Shown here: positions 46,806 through 58,080 of the stretch, piece by piece
How the letters are laid out: each line of letters begins with the position of its first letter
Position numbering within the stretch: the stretch's first letter is position 1
Source of the DNA: Cryptomeria japonica
Lineage: Eukaryota; Streptophyta; Pinopsida; Cupressales; Cupressaceae
Assembly (NCBI RefSeq): GCF_030272615.1
Contig: NC_081410.1
Span: 223,627,415 to 223,691,414, forward strand
DNA length: 64,000 bases
Direction: 5' to 3'
Program-made: the position numbers and the translations under genes
Notes under the pieces: model-generated
Told to the model about the DNA's origin: nothing
Seen by the model: the letters and a program-made list of their open reading frames with translations, nothing else
Database searches by the model: none

Positions 46806-47970
46806 TGTTGGCATTTTGATGATGTTGTGATTGTCATTGATGGACACACACTTGTTTTATGATCACTTCCCTATGTATGAGTTGTGCTCAACTGGTAATT
46901 ATTCCAACCGGTATTATGTATTTTAGTCTTTAGACTATCGGTGTTTTGCAGAAAGTGTTTACCGATCTCAAGCGGTATGAAGACACAAAGTGGTATGAAG
47001 ACCTCAAGCAATTCGAGGATCCCAAAGCAGTACGAAGGAACAAAGTGGTTGTTAACATTTTCCTAGTCTTCATTTTTGACAAACCAGTAATTAGTAAAAT
47101 GTATGAACCGGTAATCGGTAATGAACCGGTATTACTTTGTGATGAGTTACCAACTGATATTTCTGTGATGAGTTATCATCCACTGATACTTTGGCGGTGA
47201 TTTTGTGTCGTGTTACCAAATGTGTCCAGATGCACTAAACCTAGGAACTTTCAATGTAATCCTATTGGACCGACATGAAATCAAATTCCTTTATAAGGAC
47301 ATCATGTCTAGGGTTTTAGGAGTTGATAGGATTTTAGAAGTGTATGAGGTTATTGTATGTGCGATAATAGAAGAGAAGATTAGGTCTGTGTGAAGAAATA
47401 GAGTGTGGAGATACTGAAGACTGAAGTAATGTTAAAAGTGCATTAACAATGAGCTATCAAGGATCTAACCAAGCATACTATGCTAGTATCTAGATCACTC
47501 ACTTGTTGATTACTCATATCTTTGACAAGTCTAAAACCCTTAACTGAGTAGGCTTGGCAAAGCCTTTGTAAATCCTCTAACAAGGTGGTTCACAACTGTG
47601 GATCGGAAATCCTCTCACTAGGTGGTCTTTAACAGGACTTATCTCCTAACAAAAATCTAGATTCCTAACAGATCTGTCCTAGTGAAGAACATTGTATGAC
47701 CTTAACCGGTCTGGTTACTATTTTGTAGATAGTTACTTGTGAGTTTCATCTCACCTTGGTTTTTCCCATTTGGGTTTCCACGTCAAAAAATCTTGTGTTA
47801 TGGTGATTGTGCTCTTGTGGGTGAATTCTTTATTTGTTGTTTGGTTTGGATTTGTCTTAACTGGTTGGTTAGTAAATTTGTTACACCAGTTGATTGCTAA
47901 ATTGTTTAAGTGTTTGAGTTCAGTAATTTTTGGTATACTAATTCACCCCCCCCCCTCTTAGTATTCATCA
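46806..47970 (+). mobile_element. NAX-1 3' LTR
   Basis: The 1,165-bp LTR runs from TGTTGGCATTTTGATG to ...CTTAGTATTCATCA. It is closely similar to the 5' LTR in every block. The C-run near the end has 13 C against 10 in the 5' LTR. The frames at 46946, 47205 and 47770 are LTR shadows present in both LTRs. Confidence 0.92.
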
Positions 47971-48426
47971 GAAAAAAACTTGCATCTGATATTTCTCTTC
48001 TAGATTTATGCATGACTTTGTGGCCTGGATAAGGTACTGGTCTTTTTTAACATTGAAGGGTTGTCAGAACATCATTTTAAAATCCAAAATCAGAACATCT
48101 TTTGTTTTATGTTCTATGGTAGTGTCCATCCATCTCATGATTCAAAACATTGTTGAGTTGTAAGTGTAGATCTAGCCCATCTATAGTACCCTCCTTGTTT
48201 TTGAACCTTTCAAGATCCATCTACTTTTGTTGATGTTGTCTTCTGTGTAATGGGTCTGATTCAATGCATCAAAGGTATATCCACCTAGGTTTTGCAGAGC
48301 CTAAAGAGTAGAAGGGTTCATATCCTTGTTATGTTGTCCAAGCCCTGAAGTTTTCATAGATTGAAATTGGCTATTTTATAGATCAATTGCAGGTGTACTT
48401 GGGTAAACCAGTTTTGGTGAACAACA
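47971..48426 (+). mobile_element. OGB 5' LTR, distal segment
   Basis: It continues the LTR interrupted at 35537 and matches 54533-54981, ending ...GGTGAACAACA. Confidence 0.88.
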
Positions 48427-48430
48427 AAAA

Positions 48431-48448
48431 TGGTGACTCTGCTGGGGA
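48431..48448 (+). promoter_or_regulatory. OGB primer binding site
   Basis: TGGTGACTCTGCTGGGGA, 4 bases after the LTR end, the same type as in OGA. Confidence 0.75.
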
Positions 48449-49097
48449 GTGGAGAGATGTAAAAATTTTGTCAAGTCAAATCCACGAGTCTGGCCGTGTC
48501 CATTTGAGGAAAGAGTCATAAAAGTGTTTTCAGATTTGTTGTTATTTGCCTGGTAGTGCTGTGTGAAGTCGAGAATGTCTTCTTTGTGTCATGAGAGTTA
48601 ATTCCCCATCCAAGTGTTGAAAGCTTGTTATCCTTTTATCTTTGTATAAGTCTAGATCTATTCATGTTCTATAATTGATTTCATAAATTCTCACAGCAGT
48701 GAATGGTGACTCTGAAAGATCTCTGCACCAGTGTGCATTATTGTAAAAAAATCAAAGGATTTGGTAAACTTACAATAATGAGGTAACAGAGGCTTGAAGT
48801 TTTGAGATTGAAGGTCCCAGTCAAGGAGAAATAAGGAGTGAATAGTAGTAGCAGTTATTTTACTAGGTATTCCTCAAAGTATCCATGAAATAATTATGTT
48901 CCTTATAAGGTGAAATAGTCACCATAGAAAGGAAAAGAAATTTGCAGTATGTATACATCATGTTTTGAAATAAATTTCAGTTAAGTGATGGGAGAAGTAT
49001 GTGGTTCAAAAAATTAGTGATTGCGTGTGTTTTGAAAAGATGTTTATAAAGGAGTAATGGTCATTGTCTAAATAATGGTTCAGTAGATGTTTCAAAC
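48449..49097 (+). other. OGB leader between PBS and first frame
   Basis: About 650 bp without supported coding. It shares 'ggtgactctgaaagatct' and 'gcaccagtgtgcattattgt' with the OGA leader (~30130), so the leaders of the two families have a common origin. Confidence 0.55.
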
Positions 49098-50662
49098 TTG
49101 ATGGATCTAGATGTAGTTCCTAGATCTAAAAATTCTTTGTCGGATCTGAAAGAAATTGATAGGGAGATTAAAGTATGTCTTCAAGAGATCCAAGATAAAT
49201 TTGTTTGGTTTTTAAGAAGGAAAGTAGGGAAAAGAAAAGAAGAGTCATCATATGTTTTCTATGAAAGATTTATAGCTGCATTGAATGAGCTTTCAGTTGA
49301 TGCTAGACCCCATGAGTCTGTTTTGATTGAGTTATTTTTAGAGCTTGATGAGCCTGACTCGGTTAATTGGTCTACTACCTTGAGAGAAGAAAGTGTCGCA
49401 TGTATTAAAGAATGGATTTATGAGATTGATAGGATTAAATTTGAAAATGCACATAATATTGAGTATACTGATGCTGACAGTGAAATTGGTGAATACCAAA
49501 GTAATGGAGATGAATCTGTGAGTAGGGATATCTCCTGTGGTTTTGAAAATGATTCTTATGATTAGAATGACAATACATAATTTTGTTCTCAGTATGAGGA
49601 GGACAAAAATATAAATTATTGTTCTAGTGTGTATGATTGTACCTCTTTAGAGTTTTCAGATTTGAATAATATGAATGACAGTATCGTTAAGTTCAATCCA
49701 CAAAATGTTTGCAACCAAAGCTATGAAATTATGTTGCAACATATAGCAGCACTTTATGAGCAGCATGATAAAGGCTATGATGCGGATGCAAGTTGTTGCA
49801 ATGATGAAATAAATGTGCATAAAGACATGAGCACTGCTGATTTAATACCTTTATCAAATTGGGACAATGTTTACAATATAGAAGATGAAGCCAAAGAAAA
49901 TGAAAAGAAGGGAGAAGGTTCACTAGTAGTGAACAAATCCCAGAACTCTTAGATGCTGATCTTCAGAGGTATGCATCAAAAAATGTGCCCAATCTCTCAC
50001 ACCCAACCAGTACATGTTATGATGTTGATGATGTTTTTGAGGGTGTGAAGTATGATACTTATGTTGTTGATTCTTTCCCTATATTTGATTTGAGTGATGG
50101 ACAAGATGAAAATGCATATACGGTTGATAGGTGTGATAATGTAGATTCATATGTTGATATGAACTCAGATTTTGATATGCATTGTGTGGATCTTACTATT
50201 AAAAAGAATGACAGATCTGAAGTAGTTTTCTCTAATTTGCAAGTGGTGAATGAACCATTTTCAGGTAATGATCATGTATTTTTACTTATGCAAAGTGTTG
50301 ATAGAAATTGTGATCAAAAAGATGAGGTGCAATTAGTTTATGAGCAAATATTCCTCTCTAGTTTGCCAGCCATTATTGTAGAAGAGTGTTCATCATTCAA
50401 GAAAACTAGCAGTAGAGATGTGCCTGATGTTCTCAACTTTCAGAATAAGTTAGGTCACTTTTCATTTCAGCTGGGAAAGAATGGTAAAGAGTATGGCACT
50501 CTTATGTCACCTAGTGACCAACCCTTTCAGCATTTGTTTGGTTTTCAAATATTCTATGAATATGAACATGCTACTGATTATGTTTTATGTGATCGACTAA
50601 TTAGAAATGTAAGTGTGATTGATCAAGTAGATAATAATAAAACTTCCAGTTTGTGGAAATGA
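49098..50662 (+). pseudogene. OGB internal acidic protein, probable diverged gag
   Basis: The frame 49098-49565 (MMDLDVVPRSKNSL...) continues in the same frame through two stops to 49952, then shifts to 49985-50662. The first ~100 residues (SSYVFYERFIAALNEL, PHESVLIELFLEL) look like an eroded Gypsy gag by position and helix pattern. The rest is a very acidic, low-complexity tail with no zinc knuckle and no pol motif. The OGA internal region has a comparable acidic tail, and both end near 'gacagaggtaa'. It is the only coding region of OGB, so the element was non-autonomous. Confidence 0.6.
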
Positions 50663-50917
50663 AAGTCGTGTGTTTGACAGAGGTAAGAATTGATTTCAGT
50701 TTTGATGGCCTGGGGCTATTTATAAGTGGTATATTTTGTAAAGTTACTTTTCTTCAGTTGTGTGGTTTTCAATAAAATGCCCTGCTGTTTGGGTAGAATA
50801 AGGAACCCTTTGTATTTGAGAAGAGAAGAGAAATGGCTCATTTTGGGTGGTCTGCTTTACCATAGATTCTGAATTCTTGTGTTGATCTTCCAATCAACCA
50901 TCCCCAGTCAGAGCCAC

Positions 50918-53900
50918 TATTGGGACTCATTAAATTTGGTCAAGTTTTGAGGCCCATTTCAAAATTTTCCATTTTTCATTTTCAAAAAGGCACCTAATCT
51001 CATCCAGGTGGCCTAGTTAGAGAGAGGGTAAAATGGAGCCAGTTGATTTTCAAAGGGTAAGGCTTGGGAAATGTGTCCTACACCTTTCATTTGGCCTATG
51101 AAGTGTTTTGCAACTTTCAGTTTTCAGTTTGGATTAGTTTATCAAGTACCCATTTCAAGGGGTGAGTTGAAAGTGCATCATAGGTACAAATGCAGATTTT
51201 ATTAAGTAGCCTACTTTGAGTGCCTATAACTTTTGACTGGTTGATTTTCATGGTGAAATTCAAAGTGCACTGCATTATATGCATAAAAGTGTCCACATGC
51301 CAAATTTCAAGTCCCTATGAATCCATTTGCTTAGTTTGGCAAGCTCAATCCATTTGCAGTTTGTATTGTTTGCATAAGTCCCTATTTCAAGAGCTAGTCA
51401 GAGCCTCACTTTGCACATTTGTAAAAGTTTCCCTGGTGAGTGTCATATTAGAATGTTTTTTTCAGGCTATTGTTGGTATAAAAGACAAGCTATGTTTCAA
51501 ATTTCAAGCTCCTGCCAATCTATTTGATCAGTTTTCAAAAGGGTTTCTTGAGGCACCTTATTCAGTGTTCCGTATTTTCATTGCTACATCAGTTAAAGTG
51601 GCTATTTTCATGAGCGCACTATTTGTACCCTATCAGCTTCTTGGTTGACCTGAGCATTATAAGTTTTGATCTGTATTTCAAGGTACATATGCCTTAGATT
51701 TGAGGGTCTACAGAGATCATTTGATATTTTTAAGAAAGGCATCATGAGTTCCCTACGCATTGACTTTATCAAGTTCGCATTGCTAACAAAACCAGTTGGT
51801 CATCTTTGACCATTAATGTTTCTTCACTCGGGATTCATCTTGAGAAACAACTTGGTAGAGTTTATGTTTGTATATAAAAGTACACGCCTGTCAGTTTGAA
51901 AAGTCCATAGAGGTGTTTTGACCAGTTTGAAAAATACGTCTTTGGGATTAAATGCAAAAATGTGGTGCAGGTGCCTGAAAGTTGTGAAACACAGTTTAAT
52001 GATCAGAAAATGGTTCTGATTGATTCCAGAGGTATTTTTAAGGTTTGTGAGGCATCTCAAAGGTCAGTTACATGAAAATGATTTTTTTTTAGTTGGACCC
52101 ACTTTGGGGCCCGACCTGGCTCATGCTCGTGCATTGATTTTATTGGCGACTTGGTTCACTGGGAGAATTTTAGAATATTTAAATGTGGATTGTGATCATG
52201 AGACATGTCATAAGAGTTCAAGATGCTAATAGAACTCTAGGAAATTTCAAATTGGCAAGTTTAATGCCAAATCTTCCTTCAGCGACAAAGAAGAGACAAA
52301 AAAAAATGCAAATGTAAATGGCAGATGTAGGCAATTGAAAGGATTTTAACAGTTTCAACAAATACCATTAAGCAAATGTACTACCAACATCCCTCCTTTT
52401 TGAGGAAGTGGGGGTATAAACATATAAATTGCTGCCAAATGCATTGGCTGCTGAAAGCTCAAATTCTAGAACATTTTTTGATTTGTCCCAGTGCAGCAAT
52501 GAATAAAATCATTAGAAAACTTTTAAGTAAGATGCAATCAACAGGTTCATAGCCTCCTTGCCTCCCACGTGACATATAAAAGACATGGGAACTTCAGCAA
52601 ATGCAATGGTAGCTCCCTGCATGGTGGGTGAGCTAGAGAAGGAGTTTGGAGGGTTTGAAACCAAAGCAAATGTTATCTGTAGTTTTAAGACGTGATTTCC
52701 TCCCTGTTGTGCATGGCATGGGGGTCTTGAGGTTTCAGCAAATTGCAATTGGAAAGTATAAGCCAAATTCCACAAGCTATGCCCATGTCTCTCCTCTTTG
52801 TGTTGTTGAAATGGCAATGGAAACTCCAGCAAGTGCACTAGCATGTGTAAAACCGGTCTTCTCCTCCCAATGTGGTTGTTGAAAAGGTTGAAGGAAGTTT
52901 CAAGCAACTGCAATTTATATGTCGTTAAACCAAATTCCCCTCCTTCCTGCCTATGGCGTTAAAAAGATTTCCATTTTAAACATTCAGCCAAATGCAAATT
53001 GGCAGGTGCAAAGAAACGTCCTCTTCTACGTAGTGATAATGGAGGGGGGCATTTAGGAATTTAAATAAATGCAATTTCCTCCCTGTTGTTCGTTGAAAAC
53101 CCCCAAATACATGTAGTTGGAGATGGGGAAGAATGTTATTGGAAGGGCATTTAAACTCAAAGCAAATGATGTTAGCAGGTGTATAACCATCCTTTCCTCC
53201 CACGCAGCAAGCAAGAAAGGCAAAGAAACTTCCGAGCAAATTTCATTGGCAACCATTAAAACACTCAAGAAAGCTTCAAAAAATGCATTCCCAAGCATGA
53301 GCATTTATCCCACATTGGCTAGGCAGAGGGAAATTTCAATATTTAAAAGTAGTGCTCCAATATACTATAGTGTCAAAGCCTTGAAGGCTTTTGATGCAAG
53401 GTGTCGGCTGGGTGCCTAGTGGACCCCACACATGCGTGCAAGACTCCTGAGGCAACAAGGAAGGAGGTTAGCTAGTGACCACATGGACCCCACCATGTGC
53501 ACTATTCTTGATGTAGGTAAATTTTGCAAAGGAAGGACGAATTAACAAGTGAGCAGGTTCATTGCAGATTGATGATGCACATTGTTTCATGAAGTGAATA
53601 TGCTCGCTAGTTACCCATCGTGAAACAACAAAAGATGAGTTGGCAGGTCCGGGTGGCAGGTGAGGTGGTGATGATGTGGCCAACAAGTGGTAGACAAGTG
53701 AGGTGTCATCCCAAGTGGTGCCATGAGTGAATCACAAGCTACCACGTGGTAGGACGCAGGGCCAAAATCAGGCGAAAAGTCAAATTTAAATGCATGGTTG
53801 AGACTATAGTGGAAAATTCAAAAAAATTTAAATGATGGGTCTACATCTGAGATTAATTCACATGAGGGGTATTTTTTTACCCAAATATAGAAGTTATATA

Positions 53901-54981
53901 CCATTGGAAAGCCCTTAGAATGAGGATTTCAGTTCTATGATCAGTTTCAACAGATCTCAGATATTTTGAGAGAAGTTTCCATATGAAGGAGAAAGAAAAT
54001 AAAAATTAGCTAGGAAAAGAGGACACTTGGCAAATTTTGATGAAATCTGATCTTTTCCCCTTCTCCTTCATATTCTCAATTCTTCTCAATTGTAAGGGTT
54101 CCAATTTTGAGGGATTTTTCTCCAAGGGAGAAATCCAAAATTGCAGGTTCTAGTGATGCCATCTTTTTATTTTTGCAAATGACAATGTGTTCTTCGTGGT
54201 TTTTTAGTGTTGTCTTTGTTGTAGGTCTTGTTTCAATTTGTAGGTTTACACATATGCAAGGCATGTGTGATTTTCCATGAAATTGTCTCCAAAATGTATT
54301 TAGATTCATACAATTTCATATTGTCAAGGATAATTTGGATTTGTCTCTTTTAGCCTTCTCTAAGAGTGTAATGTTTGTCTTTTGGGTATTCTTCAAGGAA
54401 GAATTTAAATCCTGAAACCCAACATTAATGATGTTGAATATGTATATTGGATGTGTAAGCATGATTTTATGATAGAGCAGAGAATTGTATTAATGTAAGG
54501 CATTGATACATGAAAATTTAATGTTGAAAGAAACTTGCATCTGAGATTTCTCTTCCAGTTTTATGCATGACTTTGTGGCTTGGATAAGGTACTGGTCTTT
54601 TTTAACATTGAAGGGTTGTCAGAACATCATTTTAAAATCCAAAATCAAAATATCTTTTGTTTTCAATTTTATGGTAGTGTCCATCCATCTCATGATTAAA
54701 AACATTGTTGAGTTGTACGTGTAGATCTAGCCCATCTACAATACCCTCCTTGTTTTTGAACCTTTCGAGATCCATCTGCTTTTGTTGATGTTGTCTTGTG
54801 TGTAATGGGTCTGATTCAATGCATCAAAGGTATACCCGCCTAGGTTTTGTAGAGCCTAAAGAGTAGAAGGATTCATATCCTTGTTATGTTGTCCAAGCCC
54901 TAAAGTTTTCATAGATAGAAATTGGTTGTTTCATAGATCAATTGCAGGTATACTTGGGTTAATCAGTTTTGGTGAACAACA
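50918..54981 (+). mobile_element. OGB 3' LTR
   Basis: The 4,064-bp LTR starts TATTGGGACTC (TG changed to TA) and ends ...GGTGAACAACA. It is uninterrupted, so it serves as the empty-site reference for the NAX-1 insertion. It contains the promoter at 53307-53347 and a perfect hairpin at 53582-53628. Frames at 51220, 52512, 53117 and elsewhere are LTR shadows shared with other copies. Confidence 0.9.
53307..53347 (+). promoter_or_regulatory. OGB 3' LTR promoter core
   Basis: ATCCCACATTGG (53307-53318), a 21-bp gap, then TATTTAAA (53340-53347). Confidence 0.6.
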
Positions 54982-54986
54982 CAGTG

Positions 54987-56024
54987 TGCAGCTCTTCTTG
55001 AAAGGATTGAACAACTGAATGCATCAATTAATGATAACATGAAGGAAATTACAAATACTCACCATGTTTCAACAAAGGTTGAAGAGAAGTCTTATGACAA
55101 GGAATTATCAACAAAAGGATGTGAGAACCACAGTCATGAAGATACGGCTGAAGACAATAGTAATTCTTTTGTTGACATAAATATTGATGTGCATAATCTT
55201 GAAAATATTCCTGCATATGCTGATGAAGAGCTTATTGCTTGTGAAGATGTGGATAATTACTTATATGCCAACAACAATGATGAAACTATTGAAGTTCATT
55301 GTTACCCTAATATACAGATTGATATTCCTTGCCAAGATAGTTCCAATGAAAATGAGAATAATTATTATAATTCATTTTAAGATTTGGATATCTGGACCAA
55401 AATGTTTATGTTCCTTGTTTATATCAATTAGTTATTAATGTCCCTTATTCTATGAATTCAAATGATAATGAAGTGATTGCTGATGAAAACTGCAATGTTG
55501 AAAATGAATGTTTTATTTTTGAAATTCAGCATGATGATACCCTTGCAAAGGATAGAGTTGATTGGGATAGTGAAATGTATGGAAGCTTGTGGGAAGGCCT
55601 CTACAGTGATTGGTCTCATGATTTTACTTTTGTTGAAGTAGTGTGTGGCTATACACTTCCAAATCAGGCAAAAGGTATGCACACCAGTTATTACAGTAAT
55701 ATGATGGAAGGGGTTAATCATAAGGACTATACTCAGTTTTTGTTGAAAAGTGTCTTCGTTTGGATCATGACATCAGGTGATGAGAATCAGATTTTTGACA
55801 GAGGTAAATGTTGAGATTGTTTGGGGCAATTTATAATCAGTTGTAGGTCTATTTTCAATAAAATACCCTGTTGTTTGGGTAGAATAAGGAGCCCCTGTTT
55901 TGGAGAGTGAAGCTCATCGAATAATTTAAGAAGACAAATGATCTCTTTTTGGGTGGTCTTCTCTACCAAAGATTCTAAGTTCTTGTGTTTATCTTGCAAT
56001 CAACCATTCCCAGTCAGAGCCACT
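54987..56024 (+). pseudogene. OGA gag tail, second part, and 3' spacer
   Basis: Coding resumes after OGB as CAALLERIEQLNASINDN..., a continuation of the acidic OGA gag tail cut at 31806. Frames 55039-55380 and 55452-55814 are acidic (Asp, Glu, Asn rich) with a frameshift and stops between them, ending FDRGKC. The last ~200 bp to the 3' LTR is non-coding and shares 'accattcccagtcagagcc' with the OGB 3' spacer (~50900). I see no obvious polypurine tract next to the LTR. Confidence 0.7.
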
Positions 56025-56459
56025 ATTGGAACTCATAAAATTTAAGATTTTGTGAGGCCCATTTTCAAGATTTTGTATCTGAACTTTCATTTTGGCATGG
56101 CTTATCAACCTTCAGGCAAATGAAATTGGCAGGCATAAATCCAATTCAACACACCCCCTTCCTGGATCCTCCCTCTGCATGGTCTTTGGTATGGTTAACT
56201 AGGGAAAGCCATAGAAGCTTTCTAGAAAATGCAAATTGAATGGTGAGGCCAAGTCTTTTGGGTCATGTAGCTGAGTAAAAGACATCAGAAAGTTTCCAAG
56301 CTAAGGAAAATTGGCAGGTGTATCACCCTCCTTCGCATGGTGATGGGCATAGAAACTTCACAACAAATTCAATCGTCCTGTCTAAAACTTTTTCACTTGG
56401 GCACCAAATTGGTTTTTTTTTTTAATTAAAAACAAACAAACTTTCAAGGGAAATCCTTT

Positions 56460-56500
56460 ATCCCACATAGCTTGTGGGAAGGGCATTTTTTGTATTCAAA
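56460..56500 (+). promoter_or_regulatory. OGA 3' LTR promoter core
   Basis: ATCCCACATAGC (56460-56471), a 21-bp gap, then TATTCAAA (56493-56500). It lies 435 bp from the LTR start. Confidence 0.55.
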
Positions 56501-56659
56501 TTAAAATCCCCACATATATCAAGTGTCTAAAGCTTAAGGGCTTTTGACAAAGAAGCATGTGCCCAGTGGGCCCCCCACATGTGCACATGTATCTCAAGGA
56601 AACCAAATTTTGCAGCAGAAAGGCGAATTAATGAGCGAGCAAGTCCATCGCAAATCAGC

Positions 56660-58080
56660 GGTCGTCACTGATCTGCTATGCAGAGATGCAACCTAGTTAT
56701 CCATTGTGGATCAGTGACAAGGTAGTGGTGGGTTCGGCAGTGATGAGATGGTAGTCAGCTGGCATGTCATCAAACTCATAAAGTGACTTATCGAACAAAC
56801 CTTGGTCACGATGTATCTCTAAAAGGATTCACTGAAAGCATTAGCTCCATCGACATAAAGTACATTAAAGAAATTAGAACTGGTCCCGTCGATAAAATAA
56901 AAAAGTATCGATGAAACTATAGAATCGATGAGACATGTGAATAGCTTGCCAAGGGAGGAAGTTTGGCTAAAAGAATAATATCGAAAAAACCAACAGAAAC
57001 TTTAGGTGGCAAGGCAGACGGTGGCTAGCTGGATGTGAGGACAAATCAAGAAGTGACACTCGACATAAGGGAGCAACTCAGAATGAGTTAAAGGTCAAGT
57101 AGGTTAGAGATGATCCAATGGTGGTCGGTGTATCACAGTTGTGAAGTGCTCGATGAATACCCTTCATGAATCAGTGACCAGATGGTGGGACCCATTCTAA
57201 AGAGAGCAAATCAGGAAGGTTAAAGACCGAGCACGTTGGATGTTGATCCAATGGTTGTCACCATATCATGACATAAAGGTGCGCAATGGTTATTTCTTGC
57301 GACCCAATGATAAACCACTAGTGACAGACCCTGACAGATAGTTAAAGCAGATAGTTAAAGTGATGGTGGCTAAGTTCTGAAACAAATTTAAAGATCAAAC
57401 GGTCAATTCAAAATAATCAACGGTTGTCATGAGATCGCAACATAAAGTTGCTCGTTAGAATATCCATCGTGACCCAGCGATAAAGAAGAGCTTCATTCTA
57501 GTGGTTAGTCCAGTCATGCTAAGGTGTCAAGGCAGGGACTCTGAAACCAAAGAGGGGGTGCCACATGGTAACACACGACAAGAGAGTAGCTCAGGAAAAT
57601 CAAGTTAAAGATCAAGCAAGTCCGAGAAGATCTAACGGTTGTCGCTGAATCGCAATAGAAAGATGCTTGAATGTTATACTTCGCGGATCAATGACTAGAT
57701 GGTGGGACTCATTCTAAATGGGTGGTCCAAGTAAGTTAAAGGGCATGCAAGCTAGGGAAGATCGATGATTGTCACTGAGCCACTATGCGAAGTTGCATGA
57801 CCGTTAGTCTTCACGGATCAGCGATAAAGAAGAACCAAAGTTCGGTGCTGACATGGCGGTGTTGAGGTGGCAAACAGGTGGCAAGTCAAATGGTGGCTAG
57901 CTGGATGTGAAAACAAACCAAAGAGTGACACGTGACAGAAGAGAGCTACTCAAGCAAGGTAAAAGTTGAGGAAGTTCAAGGAAAATCGGACAGTCGGGAG
58001 GAAGATCTGATAGTTGTCGCTATACCGCAGTTGAAAGTTGCAAGATCTAAACCCATCACATATTAGCGACAAAGAAAAAG
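56660..58080 (+). repeat. Hairpin-module array in OGA 3' LTR
   Basis: The modules are the same as in the 5' LTR. The best stems are GTCACTGATC (56664-56673) with GATCAGTGAC (56709-56718), and TTGTCGCTA (58014-58022) with TAGCGACAA (58064-58072). Several stems differ in sequence from the 5' LTR copy yet still pair. Confidence 0.7.

Larger units (their letters stand above)
35538..47970 (+). mobile_element. NAX-1, complete pol-less LTR retrotransposon with a nested solo LTR
   Basis: The element runs from TGTTGG... to ...GTATTCATCA, flanked by GAAAG (35533-35537) and GAAAA (47971-47975), a TSD with one change; the empty site reads 'ttgaaagaaacttgc' in the OGB 3' LTR near 54530. Order: 5' LTR 35538-36716, PBS 36719-36730, ORF1 36767-42816 (split), ORF2 43263-46532, PPT about 46794-46805, 3' LTR 46806-47970. 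Without the nested solo LTR it is 7.65 kb. The plan is the same as NAX-2 in every part. Confidence 0.93.
31807..54981 (+). mobile_element. OGB, second pol-less long-LTR element
   Basis: The element runs from TGTTGGAAATC to ...GTGAACAACA. The flanks TAGTG (31802-31806) and CAGTG (54982-54986) form a TSD with one change. The 5' LTR is 31807-35537 plus 47971-48426 (about 4.18 kb) and the 3' LTR is 50918-54981 (4,064 bp). The interior is only about 2.5 kb and has no recognisable pol. Without NAX-1 it is about 10.7 kb. The LTR is related to that of OGA in promoter, hairpin modules and U5 end, but U3 is much longer (promoter 2,389 bp from the start in both LTRs). Confidence 0.9.
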
